The notes beneath the pieces were generated by a model. That model was not told where the DNA came from. It saw only the letters and a list, made by a program, of their open reading frames with translations, and ran no database searches. Below are positions 34,931 to 47,957 of a DNA stretch of 64,000 bases, in pieces. This DNA comes from Acholoe squamosa (taxonomy: Eukaryota > Annelida > Polychaeta > Phyllodocida > Polynoidae), in NCBI GenBank assembly GCA_949317995.1, contig OX439043.1, forward strand, positions 8,228,815 to 8,292,814, given 5' to 3'. The first letter of the stretch is position 1. Each line of letters begins with the position of its first letter. Made by a program: the position numbers and the translations under genes.

Positions 34931-36314
34931 CATAGAGAGACAAAGGCGGTTACAGGAGACGGTATCTATCTCCATATACCTGCAGGGACCTGCCGGAAAG
35001 TATACAGCCGGATAGAGGGGGGGGGGGTACCTCATATAGCCTTGTCTTAAACGAGTTAACCCTTTAAAGGCCTCTAATGAATTGGTATACTGCGTTCATA
35101 TTGCATAATAAGTAGAACTATTACGAACAGGAACAATTTGATTCACAAATTAGTCGATATCTCATAAGTAAACCTTGGATGGATGTGAAGAAATCTCTAC
35201 AAAAATAGTGATTTTTCTAGGTTACAATGTTTTGTTTTTTTGTTTTTTTTGTTTGTTTTTTTACAGAAATTACCATTCTAGAAAAATATACCACATGCGA
35301 AAATACAAGTACACAAACATCAAGCTATCACCTAATCAATACCAATTACATAAAATACTTTGTATAACAAGGTTAAATCAAGGACATCCAGTATTCACTT
35401 TATTTTGATGAAATGACCAACTGTCTTGTTTTATTTACATCAACATGGGGACATTTTCTATCTTTATGAATCATTGAGCTACTCGCCAAGGCTCAATTCA
35501 TGCCAATCCTTGAGGGTTCATAGTTCATACTCTCGTACAAGGCCAATATCGAGCACCAATAAAGTTTTGGTAAGCTGACAAGCCAGCACTTACTTAGTGC
35601 ACTATACCAACCTTTTGTTAGCAACCTTTTAACGGTTAATACTCAGACCCGGTTAGAGATGTCCTAGAGGGACAGGTTTATCAACAACAACAATAGTTAG
35701 AAGTAGGTGACCTGGGGTAATGGTCCCTTTGTGTCATATATTGTATTGTCTTTTACACGTACCCATATTCTTTCAAGTGTCACTTTGTTGGGTGACTTAT
35801 ATATTGTCTTAGATAACTGCCCTTATGCAGTGATGCCACTGTTGTAAAAAGGATTTCCTGGTTTTTGTGTAGAATTAGACATTTTATTAAATTTTCTATA
35901 AAAGGTGTGCATAATCAGAGTAATCCAGTAAAATTAGGTTTTAACATCCAATAAATTCAAAGCTGAAAATTTCAGGATTGGCTCGTTAATGTATTGGTAT
36001 GAACATACCAAAAGTCCCGGCTTTTTTTTAGACAACGTTCATTGTTACTCTCCGATTGTTACCCAAAATGTATGCTTTATCATAACTTAATACCCTGAAA
36101 AACATAATATCTCCCATGAAAGTGCCTCATACCATACAAGAAAGAGAAATTTTATATGATGCTACAATAAACAAACTGTCTGAGTACGGGAATTTTATTC
36201 ATATACTTCATTAAATCCACTAAAATTTTATTTCAGAATTTATGCTTCACTTTCATTCACTTTTACCAAAGACAAGAAACTTTCATTTCTGATTGTTGTT
36301 TGATAGTTTTCATG
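34931..36314. other. Intergenic DNA with hairpin fragments
   Basis: No supported exon. A T-rich tract is at 35232-35262, and dispersed GATGC/GCATC-family fragments are at about 35500-35620 (TGAGCTACTCGCCAAGG, CAGCACTTACTTAGTGCAC). The remainder is AT-rich. Confidence 0.45.
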
Positions 36315-36630
36315 TTAGTCCTGTTCTGATGGAGCAGCATTCAAGCAATATACCCCTGCACATTCACCACACATTATAGAGCAAGGTATTCCCAGTTTGC
36401 GACATCCACACTGACGCTGACATCGCTTCATACAGTTGCAGTTTATCATGTTCAGGATTTTATCAGGTGCTGATGGAAGGTCTGTAGGCAGTGGGAACAA
36501 GTTCCTATTTTCAGTCTTCCACTCCCAGTCCTGAGGAAGAAGTACATTTACCTGCCATGCTTGCACCTGATGGCATGCTGCTCTGATATGTAATGGAAAT
36601 CGACTTGACATTGATGGTGGTATTTTGCGC
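36315..36630 (-). CDS. Cys-rich orphan protein, last exon
   Basis: Acceptor TTTCTGTAG precedes 36630 and the frame runs through IPPSMSSRFPLHIRAACHQV and LPQDWEWKTENRNLFPLPTD to TAA at 36315. The end carries a compact cysteine array CNCMKRCQRQCGCRKLGIPC-SIMCGECAG-VYC. The order (IPP...H..R..HQVQ.W, LP.DW.W, then CNC..C....C.CRK.G..C...C..C.G..C) is a recurrent C-terminus in invertebrate transposon-linked or orphan proteins and resembles tesmin/CXC-type zinc arrays. Upstream minus-strand DNA to about 37030 has open frames but no exon I can join with confidence, so this may be an isolated remnant. Molecular function unknown. Confidence 0.5.
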
Positions 36631-37890
36631 CTACAGAAACAAAATGGCGGTACATGTACACTGAAAGCCCAGGCAGTATTAGGGAAATGTATAACCTTGG
36701 CCTGGTTGCTGTAACTGCGAGCTGCTTCCTCTGTGTGCTTGTGGAATCAGTGTTCTTTGATTTGATTATACCCTCCATGAAAGTTTTCAGTGTTCCCGGT
36801 ATCTTGTCTGTACTCTGAGGTTGAAATGATGGGTATGTGCTGTTTATTGTAGGCCAGTGAGTAGCACCTCTGTTTATACTTTTTGCTTGTAGGGGGTGAT
36901 CTCGCTCAATCTGCGTATTCAGGGGCTTAGACAAAGGAGGTGGGGCCTGAGTATGTCCCCCGCCCCACCAAAAAGAAATTGCCAAGAATTCATAATAGAT
37001 TGGACTAGAAGCTGAAACTTTGCATCTCAAATTAGATTAATATTGTAAGGGGATAGGAAAAATCAGACCTAAAATCAACAAAAATTACTTTTCTATACAC
37101 ATTCTATATAGGTATAGGCATCATTGTGACTTTTTAAGGTGGTTGTGGTGGAGCCCATGCTGCCCCCCCCCCATTGAACATAAAGCTCAAATGCAGCGCT
37201 GGCAAGTTTACACTGAAGCATCATGCCATTTAACCCTATTTGAGTGTACAACAGCCATTTTTAAAAGTGAAGTAAATGAATAGAGGAAAAACAACAAATA
37301 AAAACAAACCATGCATGTATGTTACTAGCCAGGGCTCCCGTGTTCCAATGTAACCTTTGGGAATTATACATTGTGCTGGTTCATTTTATTGGCTTAAGAT
37401 TGTCAACAGTTTAAAATATAATAATAATAATAATAATATCTTATATATAATTGGTTCCCCTCTGTCACTCCTGCACATCTGAGACATGACATTACCATCA
37501 TGCGCCTTGTTTTATCACTTTAACCTAAAGGTACTGAAAGCTAATTACATCTTACTCCTCTTTCCAATTAACTACAGGAAGCAAGCTTAAGTGCTCTGTC
37601 ATGATTATCATCTTCTTTTGGAGCACCTGTATTCAGTGTTTAACTATTACAGGTATAATCTGTCCTGTATTACACTGAATCATTCTCCATTGTCCCTAAG
37701 CCCTCCAGCCTTTCCCCTCTCCCTTGTTTCTCACCCATCCCTCTTTCTCTCCCAGAAACTTCACATTCAAACTATTTTCTTTGTCTGTCTGTTTGTTCGT
37801 TGGTCTTTCTGTCCATTTCTGCCTGCCTGTCTCTGTGGTTCTGTCTCTACCTCTCTTTCTCTGTCTCTGACTGTCTCTGCCGAATCACTG
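36631..37890. other. Flank of the Cys-rich exon and intergenic DNA
   Basis: Open minus-strand frame to 37030 without recognised motif, an (AAT)n run near 37420-37437, and pyrimidine-rich DNA at 37670-37880 (CTCTCTTTCTCTGTCTCTG). No gene supported. Confidence 0.4.
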
Positions 37891-37894
37891 TCTA

Positions 37895-38010
37895 TAGGCC
37901 CCACGGTCAAAGGGCCCCCCGTCACAAGGCCCCCTGACACAAGGCCCCCCGGGCAAAAGGCCCCACAACCAAAGGGCCCCCCTGTCATTAGGCCTCCCCC
38001 CCCCCATTTC
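37895..38010. repeat. GGCCCC minisatellite, about 18-bp unit
   Basis: Six degenerate units such as AAGGGCCCCCCGTCAC and AAGGCCCCCTGACAC in tandem. Confidence 0.85.
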
Positions 38011-38129
38011 CCAAATGTACTATACCTATTACCTGTTCATTCAAAAGGTAAAATGTAATGTCAATTCGATAGATAACTCGCAGATGGTTAGAACATAGGT
38101 AGGTAAATAGATAAACATTATTTCCACTA

Positions 38130-38870
38130 CTTGTCTGCTAGTTGTTTCAGTTTTGTCCGCTAGTTCTTGTATTTTGTTCGCAATCTGTCGACCGCCACGA
38201 CCACCCGGTCCGTCAGTATCAGTACATTGTCCGCTAGTATTAGTACAATGTCCGCTAGGATCAGGTACAGTGTCCACTAGTATTGACGGACAGTTGACCG
38301 CCAGGATCAGGTACTTGTCCGTTAGTATTAGTACAGTGTCCGCTAGTACTGACGGACAGTTGACCGGTAGGATCAGTTACTTGTCCGTCAGTACTAGTAC
38401 AGTGTCCGCTAGTACTAATGGACAGTTGACCGCCCGGATTTGTGCCCTGTCTGTCAGTATCATTATAAAGTCCGCTAGTACTAACGGACAGTTGACCGCC
38501 AGGATTTGTTACTTGTCCGTCAGTATCATTATAATGCCCGCTAGTAATAACGGACAGTTGACCGCCAGGATTTGTTACTTGTCCGTCAGTATCATTATAA
38601 TGCCCGCTAGTAATAACGGACAGTTGACCGCCAGGATTTGTTACTTGTCCGTCAGTATCATTATAATGCCCGCTAGTAATAACGGACAGTTGACCGCCAG
38701 GATTTGGTACTTGTCCGTCAGTATCATTATAATGTCCGCTAGTTCTGGCGGACAGTCGACCGCCGGGATTTGTTACTTGTCCGTCAGTATCATTATAATG
38801 TCCGCTAGTTCTGGCGGACAGTCGACCGCCAGGATTTGTCCCCTATTCGTTAGGATTGGTCACTTGACCG
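38130..38870. repeat. 66-bp minisatellite
   Basis: About ten units GTCCGCTAGTAATAACGGAC plus AGTTGACCGCCAGGATTTGT plus TACTTGTCCGTCAGTATCAT plus TATAAT. GTCCGCTAGT..ACGGAC forms a small inverted repeat in every unit. The long plus-strand frame exists because 66 is divisible by three. Confidence 0.95.
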
Positions 38871-39154
38871 TCAGGGACATGACAGGGGGGCGTAAAAAAT
38901 TTCAGCGTGTCCGCGTGAAAACCCACCACCCCCCCTGTTGATAAATAATGACCACTCCCTTATGCTCGGGGGGGGGGCACAGGGATGTGGTGGGACCATC
39001 CTGTCACACACACACTTCTCACAAATCTTCCATTTAGGTTTCTGATGATCTCTTCTGAATGTAATTCAAATTCAGATGAGTTCTGGCATATTTCCTGCCC
39101 CTGAACCCCCTTGTAGGCCGGGCACCCTGAGAACCGCGGCGGCATCAATAAAGG

Positions 39155-39225
39155 AATCCCGCGTGACGTCACACTGCGTCACGGCGGCCATATTGGAAAT
39201 ACCGGGACTCCCCCCCCCCACCCAC
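39155..39225. promoter_or_regulatory. CRE/GGCCGCC block
   Basis: TGACGTCA (CRE-type, about 39163-39170), a second TGCGTCACGG and GGCGGCCATATTGGAAATACC. The reverse complement matches a block at 41100-41145 (GGTATTTCCAA, ATGGCCGCCG, GTCACGCGG). It may be part of a dispersed element with promoter-like content. Confidence 0.35.
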
Positions 39226-39448
39226 ATGAAAGCACTGTTTACTGTAGCAACGCACTGATTCTAATAACTTCACAAATCTTTGTGGAAATAGACCCCCCCC
39301 CACGACCCTTTAGCTATTTGACATAATATACAACTATATAGACAATATAGAGAGAAATGACATCATTTTCAATTACATTTTATTTCATAAAAGCATTCAT
39401 ATTAAAAGTGAACATGAACTTATTGGTACTAAAGTGTACCTGGTAGTA

Positions 39449-40175
39449 CCGTAATCTCCCGCGTTTAAGGCGCGTCTTCTACGCCAAACAAAATGCTGCT
39501 GGGTCTTATACGCGGGAGGGTAATTGCCTTTAGTTGGGGGTGCGCCTTATACGCAGGTTTTTCCAGCATCTCAATTGGGAAAACACCCCAAAATAAGGCC
39601 CACCATGCACCGATGACAGCTTGAACTCATAGAGCTAGCAGCGCGGCAGCCCAGTCCGTGTTCAGGCAGCTCAGCAGGCATTACGCTGACCGTGTACTGA
39701 TGACAGCTTGAACTCATAGAGCCAGCAGCGTGGCAGACCGGTCGGTGTCGATGCGCTCGCCGGGGATAAGGCCCACCATGCGCCGATGACAGCTTGAACG
39801 CATAGAGCTAGCAGCGCGGCAGCCCGGTCCGTGTTCAGGCGCTCGGCGGGCATTACGCTGACCGTGTACCGATGACAGCTTGAACTCATAGAGCCAGCAG
39901 CGTGGCAGACGGGTCGGTGTCGATGCGCTCGCAGGGGATAAGGCCCACCATGTGCAGATGACAGCTTGAACTTATAGAGGTGGGTGGGGGGGGTGGGGAG
40001 GGGGCGCCTTCTACGCGAAAATAGCCCCCTGTGAGTTGGGGGGGGCACCTTATACGCGGCTTTTTCCAGAAGTTGAACCAGAAGAGGTAGGTGCGCCTTC
40101 TACGTGAAAAGGCCTTCTCTGAGTTGGGGGGGGCGCCTTCTACGCGAGCTGCGCCTTCTACGCGGGAGATTACGG
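39449..40175. mobile_element. Expanded pogo-type MITE
   Basis: Ends CCGTAATCTCCCGCG and CGCGGGAGATTACGG flanked by TA on both sides. The interior has been enlarged by repeats of about 187 bp (GATGACAGCTTGAACTCATA, GAGC(T/C)AGCAGCG, GCGCTCGCCGGGG) between about 39595 and 39985, so it is 727 bp rather than the usual 200-250. Confidence 0.85.
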
Positions 40176-41090
40176 TAGTACTTGTGCTTCCGACTGAGCT
40201 GTAAATAGCAATTTGAAATATAAATCGTTAACAAACCAAGTATTAATGGGTTGGCATAGATCTATGTTTAAAGGGAGTCGTTATTACTGGGAAAGGAATA
40301 GAAAAATTATGCACCCTCAAAAGCAGCCCCCCCCCCCAATGCCAGGGACAATCTACATGTATTAACAAGGATTTCCGAAAAATAGAAAGACCAAAATAAT
40401 TTATTTCTGATTGGATATAAGGATATAAGCTCAGAGGGGTTGAAAAAGAATTTAGACTTCTCCTGGTAAAGAGGTCAAAAAAATTCTGACCCCCACCCCC
40501 CAAAACCAACCAGCCCCCCCCCCCATTGTTAAAAAATGATCACACCCTTACTGATACCATCAAATAATGTGGGGAAGTTTTATTCTAAAATTGTGGGGTC
40601 AAGAAGAATGTGATCAGGGAAAATACAGCCCCTTTCTTACTCTCTGATTTGCCCATGCACTGACAACTATTTCCGAAAATGACAATCCTAAAAGAATTGA
40701 TTCCTTAATCATCCAGGACCTTCAAAAATTCATTATATGGACCCCCCAATATTTTTCCTGTCATATCATGGAATAGCCTGGTGGAAGTTTTGTTCTAAGT
40801 TATGGGGCTAAGAATGTGGCCAAGGGAAATCTAACTTTCTCATTTACCCATGCACTGACACTAGTGACAGTGACAGGCATTTCCGAAAATGGAAAACCTG
40901 AGAAAAACTATTCCTACATCCATCATACTCATCAGAAATCAGATGTTTGGATATCCGCAGATTCCCCAATGTCTGGGCTTTCTAAGCATACCCCTGGATA
41001 GTATGGGAGACGTTTTGTTCAGAAGTTATTTGCAAAAATGTTGAGCCATTTCAGGCTGCTTAACTGCAGTGCAGTGAGGGGGAGTGGCAT
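40176..41090. other. Intergenic DNA with diverged duplicates
   Basis: CATGCACTGACA..TTTCCGAAAATG near 40650 recurs near 40850 within similar context (GGAAGTTTTATTC/GGAAGTTTTGTTC), a diverged repeat of about 200 bp. A Harbinger-like end is at 40515-40553. No gene. Confidence 0.45.
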
Positions 41091-41094
41091 TGTT

Positions 41095-41537
41095 TACGTT
41101 TGGTATTTCCAACATGGCCGCCGGCGCTATATAGGTCACGCGGTGGGCACGCTCTATATTCGTCTCAAGAAGTGACCCTTTTGCGACAGCGCGTAATCAC
41201 CAACGCAGTAACCACTAATGTGTATAAAAAGTCCTCAAAAATATATCTATTTCAGAAACGTGCGGACACAGGATAAATATTGTCGGCATTCCGTTAGAAC
41301 ATTTGAGTCATTCAAATTGTGAGCGTTAAAAAAGTGCTGGCCAAATACAACCTAGCTTTTCCCGCCATTCCCTCAAGCGAACCCCATTAACTGCGGGACA
41401 GTTTCAACTTCAGTGCAGAGCAGAGCGGGAACTTCCGCTTTTCTCAAACACGTTCAAGAGCTTCAACAGGTTCAACGCATTGTCGGAAAAAGACGTGCAA
41501 ACGTACACATATACTGTCGTCGTCATACATCAGCTAG
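41095..41537 (+). promoter_or_regulatory. Candidate promoter and 5' non-coding exon of the 954-residue gene
   Basis: GC-richer than its surroundings, with CAACATGGCCGCC (YY1-like, about 41110), GCTATATAGG (about 41126-41135) and TGTATAAAAAG (about 41219). A donor AG|GTATGT at 41537 could end a 5' UTR exon spliced to the ATG exon at 42225. Linkage is inferred from position. Confidence 0.4.
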
Positions 41538-42224
41538 GTATGTGATTTAGGTTCCTCTGTAATCTCCTATTCATAAAGAAATGCCTGGTTATGTACTTTT
41601 TGCACGAGGTGCCCCTCCGCCTAACGTATGCTTTCGCTCACCCAAGGCTCACCCTTCCCTGGGCCGTATGCGGTATGGCGTATCTAGTTGTTTATCTGGG
41701 AATTGCACCCTGCCCGTCGCCTTAGCCCATCTCCTGAACCTTAACAGATATGCGAAAAGTGGAGATGATTCTGATTATCTTTTGGGAACGTAATTCTTTC
41801 CTCTCTGCTGGTACGGCTGCTGCATGTCCATAAACTGCCAATAATAGAGCGATAATAGAGTATTTATACATTACCCCTATTCACGGACAAAAAAGAATTA
41901 ATCAGCTTTGATATGGCTTAGTAAAAATAGTTCACCGAAGGAAGGGGGAGGCCGCGAAACCATAAACCGTCACTTAAAAAAAATCTGCAGTGAATGAATG
42001 GAGGGTAGCTTTGAAGTCTAAACTCTCATAATAAATTTATAATTTCTGTACTTTCCAGCTTTTTACTGTATCCAGAGGTCTCTAGAGCTACTGTGGTAGA
42101 GACATCTTTGGATAAAATACCAGTAATTGGAAGACTTCTCTGCCAACTTCAAATTCATGGTAAAGCATTAATCTACTGTACAGCTCGGTTTTTACTAGGT
42201 TTTTTTTCGAATGTAATGTTGCAG

Positions 42225-45200
42225 ATGGAGGCTCTAGCCAAGACCGTTCTGTTCGAAAGGCCACCGAATTGCAGGCCGTCTTGCACAGAAGCAGTAATGT
42301 TGCGGAGCATTGGTGTACAGGTGTCTACCATGAGGAGAAGGGCGAGGCCTGCTGTAGTCACAACCGACGATGTGAGTTTTACTTTATGGAAATCCTGTAT
42401 AAGCAAATAATGCCTTTGTTTTTCAATTTTTATTTAAAACAACATTAATCCTCCGTTCCTTAACCTGTTTTTTTTTTATTCACCACAGAATAAATGCTCT
42501 TTCAAACCCAATATTAAATAAGTCAAAAAAATAAATTTCAATGTGGCCTATGCCGAATACAGGCAGGACCACACTAGCATGAAAAAGGCTAGTAATTTCA
42601 ATCAATTCGCCATGAGTATCTGCTCATATATCAGTACAATTACTTGTTTCTTATGACTACAACATCTCCTACTATACCTTCATTGGTTTGCAACCACGTT
42701 AGGTAGAATGTAAAGAATTTCTAGTAGACTATTTTGGGAATATTATACATTAATTCCCCAATTATTCCATATGTGTCTAAACCCGTCACATGTAATTATC
42801 ACATTAGGGTGGAGCCCATAATAGATTTTTTGTATTGTTTTTCCAACAGCGGGACCTGACCGGACCGGCTTTGTGGTCGCAAACATACAGAGCTAAAATG
42901 ATAGCCGAAAAAGGAGATGAATGGCGTGATGACCAGCGTGATAAACGCCAGGAGCGCCGAAGAAAGCAAAGGCAGCGAGAAGCCGCAGTAAGTTTTACCC
43001 AAATTTATACTTGAATAAAACAAGTTTCAAGACAGATGGAAAAATGTATATATAGGTGGCAGATTTACCTATTGAATTTGTAGAGTCTTTAAAGGATGAG
43101 ATGTAGGGGTCTTGCAGGAAAAGGTGTTTCAGTACCAACTATTGTAAATTTTGAATAATTGTCTGTATTCTACAGAGTCGGTTGGTTCGCAGCCATAACA
43201 TACTTTTAGCCTTCAATATGATATATGATGTTGATCCATGTATCAACTTTTCCGCCTGTTTTGGCAATGCGGTGCAAATAGCGCAGACTTGGTGGGAGTT
43301 ATGCAAATAGTGGCATGGTGGTGCGAATAACATGGGTCAGTAGGATTTGGTCATCCAATTATTTCTTAATTCAATGAAGATTATTTTTTGTAACCATGGA
43401 AAACGGGGGTTAAAAGTCTCTTAATATTACTCTTATTTTGCAGGCAAAAAAGCAATTAGATGGGAGTGGAGAGCAAGCTGCCGAATCAGGCAACCGTGAA
43501 GGATATGGGCATCATCCCACTCCCAAATCTGACGCCACTAAGAAAAGAAATACGGTACAAAAAAGGACAAATGTGCCACAAACCCAAACCTATGGGAAAT
43601 CCCACAGTGACAGCCAGGGAGGAAAAGATCAGAGCCCTAGTTCCTCCTGTACTGAAACTCAACCAAATCTAACAAAGCATGTTGTTGCGCACACCCTCAC
43701 TAACAATAACTCATTGGAGGCACTGCTTATCGAGCCCCACAACAGCGGCCAGGAAATTACCATGGACACGACAGACTGCAGGGAGGAGCCAGTATATACC
43801 TCCAATCTCCGAGGTGGTAACAGAGCCGACTCAAATGAAGGAAGTTCATGGGCCAGCGTCTCCATGCAAGAAACACAAGTAAAAGCTGGCACCTTCAGCG
43901 ATCTAATGGAAGGACCTTTTAATGCCTGTGGCAACACTTGCACAGGAAAAAACCCAGAATTCCAAGTGAACCTCATGGATGGTCCTATGGTTAAACAGAA
44001 GAGTGATGCTGATATGCCTAACTTCGATCTCCCAGGAGGTTTCATAAGAGAAACCACCGAGTTCATCACTCCCGTAGGAGTTGACAACCAGACCTACTGC
44101 AAAGCTGCAGAAGAACCAGGTACGCACCAGGAGAATCAAACTAGCAGAGAGAAAACAACAGGACTCCAAAGGAACCAGAACAGTCTTGCCCATACGGTTG
44201 ACCAGTTCAGTGACGCTTATTTTCTTAACCACAACACTCACGCTCATATCGTTAAGCAGAACAGTAATGGTCAAATTGTTAATCACAACAGTCGACCCCT
44301 ATCGCTTAACCTCCATCTCCCAGGTGGTTTCATAAGAGAAACTAACGACTTCATGACTGTATTAGGAGATGACTCACCTAATACACTATGCAAGGAGACC
44401 TACTGCAATGCAGGAGAAGAAGAACCGGGTACACAGCAAGGCAATTCTAACTGTCCAAAATACCCCGAAATACCAACCACCAAAGAATGCCCTATTCCAA
44501 GTCATACTACGCCTTTCCTTCCAGGCGGTCTCATCACAGAAGTAATCGAGTTCAGCAATTTTGTGACTGTCCTCAATGGCACCACACAGTCCAACAGCAC
44601 AAATATGGACATCCATCAGAATATTTCCACACCAAGCGACAACGCCCGCAACCATACCTTGGCAAGCAACCCAACACTGGGGCAATCAATTCAGCACTCC
44701 CCAAAATCCAACATGAATCCACAGGAGGAATGTGTTCAACCTGCTATTGGTGGGCAACTCACACATATGCGAGTAGTCACAATGAACAGTTCCAACGAGT
44801 GCATTCAAACCAGAGGATATATGCCAGTGACTCCAGGGGTGGTTTCAGTTATTGAAAAGGACTCTGCACAGAAGGACTTCCGGGTTATCCTTTCTGACAA
44901 GGCGCATAAGAGTACGGTGAATGTGGAAGAACCCTCCCCACCCAAGCCGTGGTTAACTGAGGTCCAAACCAACTGGGTCCCAATCCCAAGGTCGAACTTA
45001 GTGGAATATCCTTCCTCAGATGATGACAGTGAGAACCCTAGTTCCACACAACAGACTCACGCTGTCATCATTGAGTGCGCCAACCTGCAGACAAATGATG
45101 TATTGAATCAAACTCCTGTTAATGTAGTTGAGGAACATAAATCCCCAGAGTCAGAGGTCCGACCACTAGTTTCTCCTACTGTAAAGGAAGTTCACAGGAC

Positions 45201-47957
45201 CAGAATGCAAACGAGAGGGCAGGTGAGAACCTCTTGAGGATTAAAGGGAAACAGTGATATAATCTACTGCTATTATAATACTCCTTAGTGAATAACAGGC
45301 AGATGCACGAAATAAGAAAATATCATGGAAACACAAATTGTTTTTTAGTTGGTCTTTACTTCACAAAAATGCTCTTATTTGGAGCTTTATTTATGAACTC
45401 TAAATAATGCTCCTAAATATTATCTTCCAGCGCCGGATGGTGCATGAAATATCAGAATGTTCGGAGACGGAAGACCTGCCTATAAGAAAAAACTCTCTCA
45501 GAAAGAAACGATTGGTAAGTTCACGCAAATAAGGAAAAAAATCAGATAAGGTAGATTAACTCTATGTAAGATTTATAACAACTCTGCTCTCAGAATGGTA
45601 TGAAAGAGGCCAACAGCTCACAGTCCTCATACCTGATGAGAGACAAAACTGGTATTTTTAAACATAGAATATTTATGTCATAATAGGTTGTACATTATGG
45701 TATTTTTTTATAGTTAATGTAGTTTTGTTGTTGCTGGCGGGTGAACTATTGTGTCTTTGGTTCAATCAACAGGGACGCATAGAAGAGAGCGACAGCGAGA
45801 CTGAGAAAGCTCCGACGCCAAAGAAAAGGAGGCAGGTGAGTGGTAAGGAGGGCTGTTTGGGGCAAAAAAAAAAAAATCCCAGTGAAAGGTTGTGCTTGAT
45901 GTGGAACTTTTTGGCAGGCCTATTATCCCCTTATAGTGCTTACCCTGCACCCTACCCTCATATCTATTATTAATGCTGTGTCAGTTTAGATCAGATTTTC
46001 CGTATTTCAGGTAATTCTTGTTTGGCAGTATAGTTTGCACAGAGTTTCATAATGCTTACATGGCTACAGAAAATGATTAACCTGTCTAATATTATCTAGT
46101 TTTAACTTTGTGTGCTGGTGGACAAGGTCAACAGTACAAAACATAAATGTTGATTACGTCAATCGCTGAATAATTGAACAAATACAAGAAACCATTCCTG
46201 TGTCTGCATAAAGACTTAAAGACTATTCTCATTCCTCCCTTACAGCAAAGAGGACAGGCTTTAACTCACACTCGAAAGTCACCAAGGAAGCCAACCGCAC
46301 CATCATGCACAGTTTGTCCACATCACAACCAGTCGCCGGTAAGATCACCAGTTAGAGTAGGGAGGAGGCCCTCACACAGAACTCCTTGTAAGACGGCACT
46401 CAGGAATAACAGAATAACTACTGCTCAAAAATCAGTGAGGAGGGTGAGTGCAATTAATTTCTCCAATTCACTGTCATCGGGAAATACACCTGTATTACAA
46501 ATATACTAAAAACCATGGAAATGTGCTTTCTGGCTGAATATGTTTACTTCACTAAACTCTGGTATATTCGTAGAAAAACCTAACAATTTACATAGAATTT
46601 TTCTGTTCCCTTTTTGAGAAATTTGTGACAATTTTTTTAAATCATTTAGCATCAATTATATCTTATATTTTTTGGAGCAAAATGAGAAGACATTCGAAGT
46701 TCTAATTTTTCAATTTGTAACAATTTCAGCCAGTCAAGGGAAGACTGTCTTTCTCTCCTCTGAAATGCAAAGCTGCTAAAGTTCCTCTTCGGCCGGCCAC
46801 AACTGAGGTAAGTCCTAGAGGAATGCATTTGGTTCTTATGACATTTAATGCGTTGAACTTCTCTGTTATCTTTGTCCAACTACGGACAGCCAAACTCCGA
46901 ATTCTACCAAGATAAAGCGCATAGTCCTAAATAATGATTGCATTGTATATTAAAATTTTTAGTTCATTTTACAGAAAAGTCAGTTCAAGACACCAGGGGG
47001 ACGGGCGAAAACGACCACTACTGAACGCGAGTCAAGCCCTCGCCGTGATTCCATTGAAAGCTATAGCAGCTGTGGCAGCAACAGAACGCTCGAGTCAAGT
47101 GGCCCGGAATCCAGCGACAACAGCAGACGATCATCTGATTTTGATGAATTGTCAACAACTGACAGTGATGCTAGCCGCCGGGACAGCAGTGGGAGTGAAG
47201 GGTGTGGCAGGACCTGGTCAGTTCCCCCGAAAGGGAAATCCCCCGCGAAAAGAAATGCGCCGAGGAAAGTTTCCACGAACATGGTAGGAAAATATGAACC
47301 TATTCTACTAATACAGTACCGCATTGCTATGAAATCTGCTTTGTTGTGATTTCTTTCACCACTTTGCCTAGTTGTGTAAATGAGTTAGAATTGCCATATG
47401 AAATGTATTTCTTTCCGAAATTGAATGAAAAAGTGCTATATTTGAGGTTGATTACTTATTCGCTATGTACGGCCCCATGGGGTCTATACGTGTAAGATTA
47501 GTACATTTCTATAGTAAAAATACCCCTCGTATAAGACGCACCCCAAACTTAAGGGAATACTATAAGACCCAGTAGGCATTTGTTTGGCATAGAGGATGCG
47601 TCTCATACGCGAGAGATTACGGTACTTAGACATTATTATATCACACAAAACCAGACAAGGTTTATAGTTTAAATTTTTATTTATGGAGAAAAATGTATTA
47701 TACAGTTGGTAGTATGATGTTATGTTCAATCTCCAATATCAAGTTGATCGACTTTTCGGTTAATTAATCAACCTTCTTCAGAAGTGCTCAGACGCTGCTG
47801 TCTAAAGTGTACTAACTGGTCAGACCCTGTCTAAAGTATACTTAGTACAATTTTTTATATGACAGTAGTTTGTAACGCCTTCTTACAGAGAATCAGACTA
47901 AGAAGTGGGTGCTGCGAAAAGGACCAAGGACCTCGCAAGAGGATGTCAGTGAAATAA
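42225..47957 (+). CDS. Predicted 954-residue disordered nuclear protein, unknown family
   Basis: Nine exons, all ending in phase 0: 42225-42371, 42850-42987, 43444-45222, 45431-45514, 45773-45835, 46246-46443, 46730-46807, 46975-47283 and 47889-47957 (TAA). ATG is the first codon of the first coding exon, after a TTGCAG acceptor. Residues about 50-95 are a charged helix (TYRAKMIAEKGDEWRDDQRD then arginine-rich) like the YRxK basic segments of invertebrate orphan proteins. The 593-codon exon contains three LPGG(F/L)I modules at about residues 291, 387 and 454, two followed by E-P-G-T-x-Q. The C-terminal third has an NLS-like PKKRRQ, several SP-K/R motifs (KSPRKP, SPVRSPVR, GKSPAKR) and an acidic serine-rich stretch (SSDNSRRSSDFDEL). 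Probably nuclear and phosphorylated. I do not recognise the family. Intact frame and splice sites argue for a live gene. Confidence 0.7.

Noticed and set aside
37591-38058. 155-codon Ser/Pro-rich frame
   Set aside because: Pyrimidine-rich and GGCCCC repeat composition; no splice sites or recognised motifs.
38153-38941. 262-codon frame with repeated SVSIIIMPAS-like units
   Set aside because: It follows the 66-bp minisatellite (22 codons per unit) and ends where the array ends. The other frames are equally repetitive.
43659-44286. Antisense frames of 127-142 codons opposite the large exon
   Set aside because: Shadows of the plus-strand coding exon, lacking splice support and motifs.
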